DNA of 36,867 bases from Bacteroidota bacterium (lineage in GTDB: Bacteria > Bacteroidota > Bacteroidia > Chitinophagales > Chitinophagaceae): the NCBI GenBank assembly GCA_025356235.1, contig JANXUL010000028.1, positions 1 to 36,867 on the forward strand, given 5' to 3'. Below, in pieces: positions 8,666 through 17,276 of the stretch (position 1 is its first letter; each line of letters opens with the position of its first letter). Made by a program: the position numbers and the translations under genes. Below the pieces are notes generated by a model. It did not search any database. It was not told where the DNA came from and saw only the letters and a list, made by a program, of their open reading frames with translations.

Positions 8666-8790
8666 AATGGTATAATTTAATAAATGAACACCTGAAATAA
8701 GCTCAGATGGTATATAGCCTGCCCGTAATTGACTTGATAAACTTTGTCACGGAAGAGTGATCAGTCTGTAGAGAGAGTATATGAATGATG

Positions 8791-8798
8791 CAAAAGTA
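8791..8798 (-). promoter_or_regulatory. Candidate -7 box for the helicase gene
   Basis: Minus strand TACTTTTG matches TAnnTTTG, about 126 bp upstream of the TTG start. Confidence 0.4.
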
Positions 8799-8917
8799 AG
8801 GGATTTTTATTTAATAGGTCGTTAAGCGGGAATATTATCCGTTACTGAATGATAATCAACATCCTTGTTAAAGTGTTGTAATTTGTATAAACCCTTTATA
8901 TTTTCTACATTAAATAT

Positions 8918-9430
8918 ATGGATGACAGCCTTTTTGTATACCTGCAGCAACTAGAATTGATTACTTTTTTTTCGGGATATCCTTTTATATATGCCGTTGT
9001 TTTTTCTATTGCAGGAAACCAACAGGACAAAAATAGTTTTAAAAACCAGGTTACTAAACTCTTGCCATCCGGATATGCATTGGTAGGTATATTATACCTG
9101 GGTTTCCAGTTAAAAAATCTCTACCTGGTTTATTTCATTCAAAACAATAATCTCACGATGCAACTGACCTGTTGGCAGATATGGGGGTTCCTCTCACTGC
9201 TTTTCTGGATACCTGCACTTGCAAAAAAGACTATATTAAGTTTACTCCACAGCCTTGTTTTTTTCTTCTTTCTGGCAAGAGATATAATCTTACGATTGTC
9301 TGCATCAACTGTTGATATACATATAGTAAGAAACGATATGCAAATGTATACCGTGAGCCTTTTACTGAACCTTGGAGCCATTTTGGTTATCGTATTGCTC
9401 TCTTTTTTGGTTAAACAGTATAAAAAATAA
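8918..9430 (+). CDS. Integral membrane protein of unknown function
   Basis: 170 aa with several hydrophobic segments; no recognised motif. Confidence 0.65.
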   Translation: MDDSLFVYLQQLELITFFSGYPFIYAVVFSIAGNQQDKNSFKNQVTKLLPSGYALVGILYLGFQLKNLYLVYFIQNNNLTMQLTCWQIWGFLSLLFWIPALAKKTILSLLHSLVFFFFLARDIILRLSASTVDIHIVRNDMQMYTVSLLLNLGAILVIVLLSFLVKQYKK

Positions 9431-9582
9431 TTCGGCCAAACTTACCACCTCCTGCACAAAAAAAATTGAATGAGAAAGTTTTGTGTGTAAGAATTGAACC
9501 TGGCTAAAACCTGTTTTCCTTCTGATTCGTGGCGTATCAGCACTCTTTGATTGATATCCTGAGGTAATCACTTTTAAATAAC

Positions 9583-9596
9583 ATGATACTTATCAT
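9583..9596. promoter_or_regulatory. Candidate operator palindrome upstream of the YceI-like gene
   Basis: ATGATA-CT-TATCAT inverted repeat, 45 bp upstream of a TAnnTTTG box. Confidence 0.35.
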
Positions 9597-9640
9597 TATT
9601 CAGCTTGAGCGATGTCATAAAAACACCCATTTCTCCGAAA

Positions 9641-9648
9641 TACTTTTG
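9641..9648 (+). promoter_or_regulatory. Candidate -7 box for the YceI-like gene cluster
   Basis: TACTTTTG matches TAnnTTTG; 40 bp upstream of ATG 9688. Confidence 0.5.
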
Positions 9649-9687
9649 TAGCGTTAAATTTTCATTCACTCTCCTTAATCAATTTTT

Positions 9688-10485
9688 ATGAAACTGCTTA
9701 CTAATAAAACCCTGATGATTTTTCTGATCCTTATCAGTGGTTATGGGTATATAGCGAGTTGCACCCATGAATCTGTTGTTCCTCCTACAGTTGCAACATC
9801 CGGTCCAATCATTACCCGAGGCACAAACATTCAACTTCCAGGGAATATGGTGGTTGGTGATACCACACAATGGAAACTTGATAAAGCCCACTCCAATGTA
9901 TTATGGTCAACCAACTATGTTGGCGTTGCGGGGTTGCTTACGGGCAGGTTTAACCAATTTGGCATGCATGAAGTAATTGATGCTGAAATGCAGAATTATC
10001 TTACTGCCGGTCAGCCTTTAAAGGATACCTCCTGGGCATTTAACGAAGCAGATCCCACCAAAACATATTTTAACGGATACGTTCAGGTCAATCAATCCAA
10101 TACAGGAGAACCAGGCAGGGATGGCGGATGTAATGTAAGTGGTTTGGGTACGGTGCCTATTGTAACTGGTACACAAAACCTAACCCTTACCAATATTGCC
10201 AGGATAAAAACAACATCTGTAAAATTTGACCCGCTTAGCAATGATTATATCGTAACACTAAACTTTACCTGGAAGGGTGGTTTAGCTGCACCCCTTACCC
10301 AATCTATTGTTGGCCGCTTAAAGTATGTGTCAAAGGCTAGAGTTCAAATTGGCACTGGTGCTGCGTATTCTGTTTTTGGCTTACAATTAAAGTTCCAGTT
10401 TAACTGCAGGGATTTTGGTGTTGTGAGCACAAGTATTGCGGATAAAGTAGATATCGAATGTAACATGAACTTCAATAATAAATAA
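9688..10485 (+). CDS. YceI-like lipoprotein
   Basis: 265 aa; lipobox-like SGYGYIASC; WKLDKAHSNVLWSTNYVGVAGLLTGRFNQF resembles the YceI N-terminal signature. Confidence 0.75.
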   Translation: MKLLTNKTLMIFLILISGYGYIASCTHESVVPPTVATSGPIITRGTNIQLPGNMVVGDTTQWKLDKAHSNVLWSTNYVGVAGLLTGRFNQFGMHEVIDAEMQNYLTAGQPLKDTSWAFNEADPTKTYFNGYVQVNQSNTGEPGRDGGCNVSGLGTVPIVTGTQNLTLTNIARIKTTSVKFDPLSNDYIVTLNFTWKGGLAAPLTQSIVGRLKYVSKARVQIGTGAAYSVFGLQLKFQFNCRDFGVVSTSIADKVDIECNMNFNNK

Positions 10486-10501
10486 CCCCAAACGAATTGT
10501 T

Positions 10502-10885
10502 ATGAAAAAAATGATGATATATATCGGTATTTTTTTTACGGTAGCTGTTGGGTTAACCGGTTGTTACCATGATGTTATTTTACCGGATACTGTTGTTGAT
10601 CCCGATGGACCACCGCAGGCGGTAAGTTTTAAAACAGATATTGCCCCTATGGTGAATACCAAATGCGCCTTATCCGGCTGTCATGTTTCGGGTGCACACA
10701 AACCTTTTATGGCAAGCGGGATAGCCTATCAGGAAATTGCTAACGGCGGTTTTGTGAATACGGTTATTCCCAAAGAAAGTATTATATATAAAATGATAAA
10801 CGGTGAAATGCAACAATATATTCCTTCGGCAAGTGACAGGCAAAAAATATATGATTGGATTAGAAATGGTGCGCCGAATAATTAA
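10502..10885 (+). CDS. Small cytochrome c-like lipoprotein with CX4CH motif
   Basis: 127 aa; lipobox AVGLTGC; CALSGCH heme-binding-like motif; C-terminal IYDWIRNGAPNN as in Bacteroidota cytochrome c-like proteins. Confidence 0.7.
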   Translation: MKKMMIYIGIFFTVAVGLTGCYHDVILPDTVVDPDGPPQAVSFKTDIAPMVNTKCALSGCHVSGAHKPFMASGIAYQEIANGGFVNTVIPKESIIYKMINGEMQQYIPSASDRQKIYDWIRNGAPNN

Positions 10886-10907
10886 GTCATTGTAAAAAAT
10901 CATTAAA

Positions 10908-11882
10908 ATGAAACTAAAAACATATATACCTGTTCGCCGGTTTATTTTACCGGCATACGTTGTCTGTTGCCTTCTTTTTTCGCAGACTAAATTATCTGCA
11001 CAGGATAGCACAGTTGCTGCTAAAGAAATAGTGACACCTACCAAGGCAAAGCCGGTAAAAAATACTTTTCAGAGTGTATGGATTATTGATAACCAAACGG
11101 TAATGGTATCAAAAAAAGGAACGTTTGAAATGGATATCATGCACCGGTTTGGAACAGTGAATAAAGGATATGATGATTTCTGGGGGTTTTTCGCCCCATC
11201 CAATATACGGTTGGGTGTAAGTTATGCGCCAGTTAACAGACTTAATGTGGGTATTGGTATAACAAAAAGCAATATGCTTTGGGATGTAAGTGCCAAATAT
11301 GCCATTATCGCACAAACAAAAGGTAAATACCCGGTGAGTATTACTTACTATGGAAATATAGGGTATGATACAAGGAAAGATCCGGATCATAGCCTTTTTA
11401 AATACCAATCGCAAAGAGTAATTTCTTTCAACCAATTGATCATAGCCAGGAAAATAACAGATAAATTTTCTTTACAGGTTGCCCCAAGTATCTCTCATCA
11501 GAATTCAGTGAATGGCTTTTATACCAAAAACGACAGCACGGGAAAGGTAACATTCAAAGAAATGAATTTTGATCACTTTGCGGTTGCTTTATCCGGAAGG
11601 TACAGATGGACCAATGTGACTTCTATAATTTTCAATTATGACCAGCCCATTACAAAACATAATACACATAACCCCAATCCTAATTTGTCTTTAGGTTTTG
11701 AATTCAATACAAGTGCTCACTCATTCCAATTATTCATGGGCAATTATTCGCTGCTTAGTCCGCAACGGAATAATTTGTACAATTCAAATAGCCCTTTCAA
11801 TTATACCCAAGCCGACGGTACAAAAGTGGAAGGTGGTAAGTGGGTGATCGGTTTTAATATAACCCGGTTATGGAATTGGTAG
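10908..11882 (+). CDS. DUF5777-like outer-membrane beta-barrel protein
   Basis: 324 aa; signal peptide, QSVWIIDNQTVMVSKKGTFEMDIMHRFGTVNKGYDDFWGFFAPSNIRLGVSYAPVNRLNVGIG pattern. Confidence 0.75.
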   Translation: MKLKTYIPVRRFILPAYVVCCLLFSQTKLSAQDSTVAAKEIVTPTKAKPVKNTFQSVWIIDNQTVMVSKKGTFEMDIMHRFGTVNKGYDDFWGFFAPSNIRLGVSYAPVNRLNVGIGITKSNMLWDVSAKYAIIAQTKGKYPVSITYYGNIGYDTRKDPDHSLFKYQSQRVISFNQLIIARKITDKFSLQVAPSISHQNSVNGFYTKNDSTGKVTFKEMNFDHFAVALSGRYRWTNVTSIIFNYDQPITKHNTHNPNPNLSLGFEFNTSAHSFQLFMGNYSLLSPQRNNLYNSNSPFNYTQADGTKVEGGKWVIGFNITRLWNW

Positions 11883-11911
11883 ATAAAGGTTGATATAGGT
11901 TAATTCAAAGT

Positions 11912-11943
11912 AAGGCCCATGAAATACGGGGCTTTATTTTTTT
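11912..11943 (+). terminator. Probable terminator after DUF5777-like gene
   Basis: AAGGCCC ... GGGGCTT imperfect stem followed by TATTTTTTTTG. Confidence 0.6.
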
Positions 11944-11978
11944 GTTAGATTGCTTTGGCGAATGAAAAGAATACTGTT

Positions 11979-12491
11979 ATGAAATTTCAATTTCTTACTT
12001 ATTGTTTACTGGGTTTATTAATTATATCCTGTACTAACAATTCCCATCAAATTGCAGGGATTCAAAATATACCTAAAAATAAACCTGGCAGCATTTTTTC
12101 AGATACAGTGCGTATACAATATCCTTCTGCCGTATTTTATCATCCGGATTCATTGCAGTTACAAAAAATTGCCGCGATTACCGATACAATGGTATTTAAA
12201 AGTACGATGCATGAATTCTTTTACCAGATGCGATATTCACGCATTGCTTTAAAAAAATACTATCCACATATAAAAATTATAGAAGTAATGAAAGCCCGGT
12301 GGCTTCTTTTTGAAAAAAAGGATGGCACAAAAGAATGCATTGATTTAGATGCGAAAAACGATACGGAAGGCCTTTTTGTTTTTGATGGCAAGGGTGAGCC
12401 AAGGTTGCTGGATATGACGAATATTGAAACGGAACTTAGATATTACTTTCTTCCAGAAAAAAATCCAATTAAGAAATCAGTTCAACAATAG
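11979..12491 (+). CDS. Hypothetical lipoprotein
   Basis: ATG at 11979 gives MKFQFLTYCLLGLLIISC lipoprotein signal; the listed 11955 start is an upstream TTG. Confidence 0.65.
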   Translation: MKFQFLTYCLLGLLIISCTNNSHQIAGIQNIPKNKPGSIFSDTVRIQYPSAVFYHPDSLQLQKIAAITDTMVFKSTMHEFFYQMRYSRIALKKYYPHIKIIEVMKARWLLFEKKDGTKECIDLDAKNDTEGLFVFDGKGEPRLLDMTNIETELRYYFLPEKNPIKKSVQQ

Positions 12492-12939
12492 CTTTAAGAT
12501 ATTGCTTATCTATCTCATCAAACTGATCCAATACTCCACTGTCAACATCTAATACCCCCCAAACCATTCCCTCTTTCATCAAAGGAACTACTATTTCAGA
12601 TTTGGATAAACTGCTGCAGGCAATATGGCCGGGAAATTTTTCTACGTCGGGAACAATCAATGTTTCTGCTTTGGCCCAGCTGCTGCCACATACACCACGC
12701 CCCTTGTTAATTCTTGTACAGGCAACCGGTCCCTGGAACGGGCCTAATACCAACTGCTCATGTTTTACCAGGTAAAAGCCAACCCAAAACCAGCCGAATT
12801 GTTCTTTTAAAGCAGCGGCAACATTTGCCAGATTGGCAATGAGATCGGGTTCGCCTTCAAGCAAACCTTTAATCTGTGGGATCAATGATTGGTATTGTTC
12901 TGTCTTTTCACCTTTATTGATAGAGAGGTCTTCTGCCAT
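12469..12939 (-). CDS. GAF domain protein, free methionine-(R)-sulfoxide reductase-like
   Basis: 156 aa; FGWFWVGFYLV...LVLGPFQGPVACTRINKGRGVCGSSWA...VPDVEKFPGHIACSSLSKSEIVVPL, matches fRMsr/YebR pattern with Cys residues. Confidence 0.9.
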   Translation of the reverse strand: MAEDLSINKGEKTEQYQSLIPQIKGLLEGEPDLIANLANVAAALKEQFGWFWVGFYLVKHEQLVLGPFQGPVACTRINKGRGVCGSSWAKAETLIVPDVEKFPGHIACSSLSKSEIVVPLMKEGMVWGVLDVDSGVLDQFDEIDKQYLKAIVELIS

Positions 12940-12943
12940 AAGG

Positions 12944-12951
12944 CAAAGATA
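12944..12951 (-). promoter_or_regulatory. Candidate -7 box of the fRMsr-like gene
   Basis: Minus strand TATCTTTG located 4 nt before ATG. Confidence 0.4.
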
Positions 12952-12969
12952 AATAATTTGATAAAAAGA

Positions 12970-14475
12970 TTATTTTATGAATTTGCCCACAACAGGTAAT
13001 TTCTGAAACTCTTTTTTCTCGATTAATAGAATGAACCAGATAAATGCCCCTAACAATACAGTACCTAAACCTAAACTGAATATCGTTTGAGGAATTAAGG
13101 AAGTAACTCCCTTATGAAATAAAAAAACCAGTACAGCAATTACAATGTAAGCAACTATTTTTTTAGTAGCGTAGGGAATAGGATATTTCTTCTGACCCCA
13201 TTGATAGCAGATTACCATCATACTACCATAACAAAAAAAAGTAGCCCATGCACCTGCCATATATCCGATATAGGGGATAAAAAAATAATTAATAGCAATT
13301 GTAATAGCTGTTCCGATTAAAGTAATGTAAGTGCCGGTAATGGTACTTTTACCTAATTTGAACCAGATACTCAAATTATAATAGATGCCCAGGAATATAT
13401 TGGCCAGCAAAAGTATGGGCACTATTTTTAGTCCCGCCCTGTACCCCGGTCCAATCATTCTTGCCCACACAGGAATGAACAGGCTAACCACAAGGAACAT
13501 GGTGGCAACTACGATTACAAAGAACTTCATTACCCTCGCATATACCCGTTGTGGATTCTGTTCTTCGGCCTGTTTAAAAAAGAAAGGCTCTGCACCCATC
13601 CTGAAAGCCTGAATAAAAAGCGTAATGAGCAAGGATAATTTATAACAGGCATTATAAATACCTACCTGTTCATTTTTAAATTCAACTGTTCCCGGCAACC
13701 AGGCTTTGAGCATGAGCCTGTCGAATGTTTCGTTAATAATCCCCCCAAACCCAACAATCAGTAAGGGTAAAGCATAAAGCATCATCTCCTTCCACAATTT
13801 TATATTGAATGTAAAGTGAAGTCTAGCTATTTCTTTGCTTAATAATAACAGGGTAATAATACTTTGTATAAGATTTGCCAACACAACATACATAATCGGA
13901 TTCTTATTCATGTCGAATATCTTGCCTACCCAATTTTCTGGATCTTTTTGTAATTGTGCAGGGCAATAATTAACAAAGAACCATACCAATATAAGATTGA
14001 TGAAAATACCGGTAACCATTACAAAAGCATATTTCACAGGCCGTTCTTCCTGCCGCAGTTTTGCGAAAGGAATTCGGCATACTGTATCAATGGCTATAAT
14101 ACAAATTGTGAGTTGCGCTATTTGGGGGATATCTGCAAAGCCTACTATATTACTCAGTGTATCCTGATAGAACCATAACACAGTAGAAAAAACTATCGTT
14201 GTGATAAGGAGTGAAAAAAAAGAAGTGCTAAAAATACTTTTTTTATATTCCGGCCTTCCTGAAAAACGGAAGTAAGCAGTTTCGAAACCATAAGTGAAAA
14301 GAATACTCAATACCGGGATTGCAGAATACAACAAACTTTGTCTGCCAAAATCTGCTATTTTTACATGGCTCGAATAGGTAAGTAATGGGGCTAATAAATA
14401 ACCGATAAACCTGGCCGCAATAGAACTCACGCCATACCACATTGTTTGCCCTGCTAATTTTTTTATTCCGCTCAA
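12970..14475 (-). CDS. Polysaccharide flippase / oligosaccharide translocase (MATE/Wzx-like)
   Basis: 501 aa polytopic; KKLAGQTMWYGVSSIAARFIGYLLAPLLTY and repeated TM segments as in RfbX/MurJ-like exporters. Confidence 0.85.
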   Translation of the reverse strand: MSGIKKLAGQTMWYGVSSIAARFIGYLLAPLLTYSSHVKIADFGRQSLLYSAIPVLSILFTYGFETAYFRFSGRPEYKKSIFSTSFFSLLITTIVFSTVLWFYQDTLSNIVGFADIPQIAQLTICIIAIDTVCRIPFAKLRQEERPVKYAFVMVTGIFINLILVWFFVNYCPAQLQKDPENWVGKIFDMNKNPIMYVVLANLIQSIITLLLLSKEIARLHFTFNIKLWKEMMLYALPLLIVGFGGIINETFDRLMLKAWLPGTVEFKNEQVGIYNACYKLSLLITLFIQAFRMGAEPFFFKQAEEQNPQRVYARVMKFFVIVVATMFLVVSLFIPVWARMIGPGYRAGLKIVPILLLANIFLGIYYNLSIWFKLGKSTITGTYITLIGTAITIAINYFFIPYIGYMAGAWATFFCYGSMMVICYQWGQKKYPIPYATKKIVAYIVIAVLVFLFHKGVTSLIPQTIFSLGLGTVLLGAFIWFILLIEKKEFQKLPVVGKFIK

Positions 14476-14549
14476 AGGATTTATTTATTGGTTCATTTGC
14501 ATTTCATCCGGCATCCAGTATCCCGCCACTAAAGTAACAAATGTGCAGC

Positions 14550-15638
14550 TTACTGGTGAATATCTGCCGGTGGGTTGGCATTGTTTTCAAAACCAGGTGG
14601 TGCAAACCGGGAATCTTTCAGGAAAGTTGAATCTGTTAAAGTGTATAGAAAGGCAGTTAACTGGCCGATTTCGAAATTGGACAAGATTAGTTTTTTTTGC
14701 AGCAATACATCAGTCGTTGGTCCCACCACCATATTTTTCCGGTAATGTTCAAATACACTTAATAACGAAAAAAAGCGGCCATCATGTCCATACGGAAAAG
14801 TCATCGCAACATTTCGTAAACTGGGTACTTTAAATTTTAAAGAGTCATTTTTATCGCCTGTTATTTTCATCCTGCCCATATCACTTACGGAAAGATCCAG
14901 GGGGAGGCCGGTATTGCGGTAAGTGAAATCGGTAAACATGGGTTCTGCATGGCAACCCGTACATTTTTTTTGAAATATTTCGTAACCCAATTGTTCAGGT
15001 AAAATAAAACTGGCTTCACCCCGCATTACTTTATCGTATTTACTATTACTGCTAACCAATTGCAGCAGGAACTGGCTCATCGCTTTTCCGATACGCTGGT
15101 AATTAATGGTTTCATCGCCGAAAGCAGCTTTAAATAATTTCCGGTACTGGTTATCTGAACGCAGCTTACTGGTCACCGATTCCAGGGTTTCTGCCATTTC
15201 ATTTTCAGCGGTTATAGGTGCTAATGGCTGTAGGTCGAGGTGGTTAATCCCGCCATCCCACATAAATTCTTTTTGCCACGCCAGATTAAATAAACCCGGC
15301 GCATTGCGGGTAGTTAATGCATTATTAAAGCCATGGCTAAGGTTATGGTCATAGGTATTGAAAGCGCCGAATTGCTGATGGCAGCTACCGCAAGAAAAAT
15401 TACCATCTTTACTAAGACGGCTATCATAAAATAATTGCTTTCCTAATACAAAGCCTTCTTCTGTCAAAGGATTTTTTGAAAAATCGTAAACAGGTTGAGG
15501 CCAGCCGGGCGGTATTATAAACTTAACAGGCCTGGGTTTAAAATAACGGTTGTCAACAGTTATCCATCCGGTTGCTATAAGTACAATGACAAACATTACC
15601 CATGTATTTTTAGCCAATTTCATATCAGTGTGCTGCAT
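14550..15638 (-). CDS. Di-heme cytochrome c peroxidase / MauG-MbnH-like protein
   Basis: 362 aa; CGSCH and CTGCH heme motifs, LGKQLFYDSRLSKDGNFSCGSCHQQFGAF, KVPSLRNVAMTFPYGHDGRF. An alternative ATG at 15623 gives MKLAKNTWVMFVIVL signal anchor. Confidence 0.92.
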   Translation of the reverse strand: MQHTDMKLAKNTWVMFVIVLIATGWITVDNRYFKPRPVKFIIPPGWPQPVYDFSKNPLTEEGFVLGKQLFYDSRLSKDGNFSCGSCHQQFGAFNTYDHNLSHGFNNALTTRNAPGLFNLAWQKEFMWDGGINHLDLQPLAPITAENEMAETLESVTSKLRSDNQYRKLFKAAFGDETINYQRIGKAMSQFLLQLVSSNSKYDKVMRGEASFILPEQLGYEIFQKKCTGCHAEPMFTDFTYRNTGLPLDLSVSDMGRMKITGDKNDSLKFKVPSLRNVAMTFPYGHDGRFFSLLSVFEHYRKNMVVGPTTDVLLQKKLILSNFEIGQLTAFLYTLTDSTFLKDSRFAPPGFENNANPPADIHQ

Positions 15639-16365
15639 TTATGGAGAACATCGTGCTGTAATTATCTGCAATCCGCATGGCCAATGCACTGGGACTATGA
15701 CAAACAGGTGTTTCAGTTATTTTCAGTTCCGACTTACCCTTAAACCATTGGTTGATCTCTGCCGTGATTGTTATTTGATTTGCCCTTACCTCTTTCTCCG
15801 GAAGTTCTAATGAAATCATCCTTGTTGTATTCATACCATTTTTAAAACCACCAATATGATAAGTAAAATAATGCCCCTGCGCCGCTGATACTTCAGAAGT
15901 GCCTTCAAGTTTGGCCATAATATAGCCACTATTCCAGGTCCAGAACATACCGTTTAAAGGATCCAAAGCACCTGTTTGTACACCGGAAACATTTTTGATA
16001 CTATCTACGCCAAGTAAAAAACAAATGCTCTTGATGGATGCACCGGGAATGGTTAATATAATGTTTTTAGATAAGGGATCCGCCTCATCTATCAGGAAAT
16101 ATTGGGCAGGTAATTTTGTGATTTGTCCATTATTGTCTGTTACAGAAAAATTCGACACATAATATTTAAATTTTTCAATAATGATATTTTCCCCAAGAAT
16201 ATTTTTACACGGGGTACCCAATACCAGTTTATCGCCACCCATGGTATGTTGAAAGATCAGGGCAAGCTGACGTTGCTGTATTTTGTTATCCCCGTCTCTG
16301 ATAAATCCCATACTAGTCACAGAAATCAACAGGACGCAGGTAAATATGAAAAATATCGTTTTCAT
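15625..16365 (-). CDS. MbnP-like copper-binding family protein
   Basis: 246 aa; ENIIIEKFKYYVSNFSV, FLIDEADPLSKNIILTIPGASIKSICFLLGVDS, GALDPLNGMFWTWNSGYIMAKLEG, C-terminal VCHS as in MbnP family. Confidence 0.85.
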   Translation of the reverse strand: MKTIFFIFTCVLLISVTSMGFIRDGDNKIQQRQLALIFQHTMGGDKLVLGTPCKNILGENIIIEKFKYYVSNFSVTDNNGQITKLPAQYFLIDEADPLSKNIILTIPGASIKSICFLLGVDSIKNVSGVQTGALDPLNGMFWTWNSGYIMAKLEGTSEVSAAQGHYFTYHIGGFKNGMNTTRMISLELPEKEVRANQITITAEINQWFKGKSELKITETPVCHSPSALAMRIADNYSTMFSINAAH

Positions 16366-16772
16366 TAATAATCGTTTCTGTTTATTTTCTTACGCTTTTC
16401 TTTTGTGAATGTATTCCGTTTTTTGCTCTCTATCCGTTTTTCCTTTGCAGCTTTGGTGGGCTTCGTAGGGCGGCGGACTTTCTGTTTTACCAGTGCTTTT
16501 TCTATCAGTTGGTTCATTTTCCTGATCACTTCCTGTTTGTTACCCAGCTGCGACCTTTCCGTTTGTGATTTTACCAGCAGGACCCCGTCATCAGTAATTT
16601 TATTATGTAATTTTTCATTTATGAGTTGCTTTTGCTCATCAGAAAACAACTGGGATGATAATACCTGCCAGCGGCCCTCTACCATGGTTTCTACCTTGTT
16701 TACATTTTGCCCCCCTTTACCACCACTGCGGGCTGTTTGGAACAATATTTCCTGTGTAATGTCTATCTTCAT
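16365..16772 (-). CDS. arfB: Alternative ribosome-rescue factor / peptidyl-tRNA hydrolase ArfB
   Basis: 135 aa; SGGKGGQNVNKVET (GGQ motif) and long basic C-terminal tail. Confidence 0.94.
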   Translation of the reverse strand: MKIDITQEILFQTARSGGKGGQNVNKVETMVEGRWQVLSSQLFSDEQKQLINEKLHNKITDDGVLLVKSQTERSQLGNKQEVIRKMNQLIEKALVKQKVRRPTKPTKAAKEKRIESKKRNTFTKEKRKKINRNDY

Positions 16773-16807
16773 CGGGATAAAGTTCGTATAAAAACTGTTA
16801 AGAGATT

Positions 16808-17260
16808 ATGAGAATTGTTATACAAAGGGTCAGTGAGGCTTCCGTAACAGTGGATGCTGAGGTGACCGGGGCTATTAATGCTGGCTTATTGGTATTAATG
16901 GGTATTGAAGATGCGGATTCAGAAGAAGATATTAACTGGCTAAGTAACAAGATCAGTAACCTGCGTATTTTTAATGATGAGAACGGGGTGATGAATCTTT
17001 CGGTAAAAGAAGTGGGAGGCGATGTATTATTAATCAGCCAGTTTACGCTGCAAGCCAGTACCAAAAAGGGGAACCGGCCATCTTATATCAAAGCCTCTAA
17101 GCTGGATATAGCTATACCGGTGTATGAAAAAATGATACTGCAACTGCAACAGGAGTTAGGAAAACAAATACAAACCGGCATTTTCGGGGCAGATATGAAA
17201 GTGAAGTTATTGAATGATGGCCCTGTAACTATTGTGATAGATTCTAAGAACAGGGAATGA
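16808..17260 (+). CDS. dtd: D-aminoacyl-tRNA deacylase
   Basis: 150 aa; MRIVIQRVSEASVTV, LLISQFTL, KGNRPSY, GIFGADMKVKLLNDGPVTIVID. Confidence 0.97.
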   Translation: MRIVIQRVSEASVTVDAEVTGAINAGLLVLMGIEDADSEEDINWLSNKISNLRIFNDENGVMNLSVKEVGGDVLLISQFTLQASTKKGNRPSYIKASKLDIAIPVYEKMILQLQQELGKQIQTGIFGADMKVKLLNDGPVTIVIDSKNRE

Positions 17261-17276
17261 GGGGAATAATTATGCA

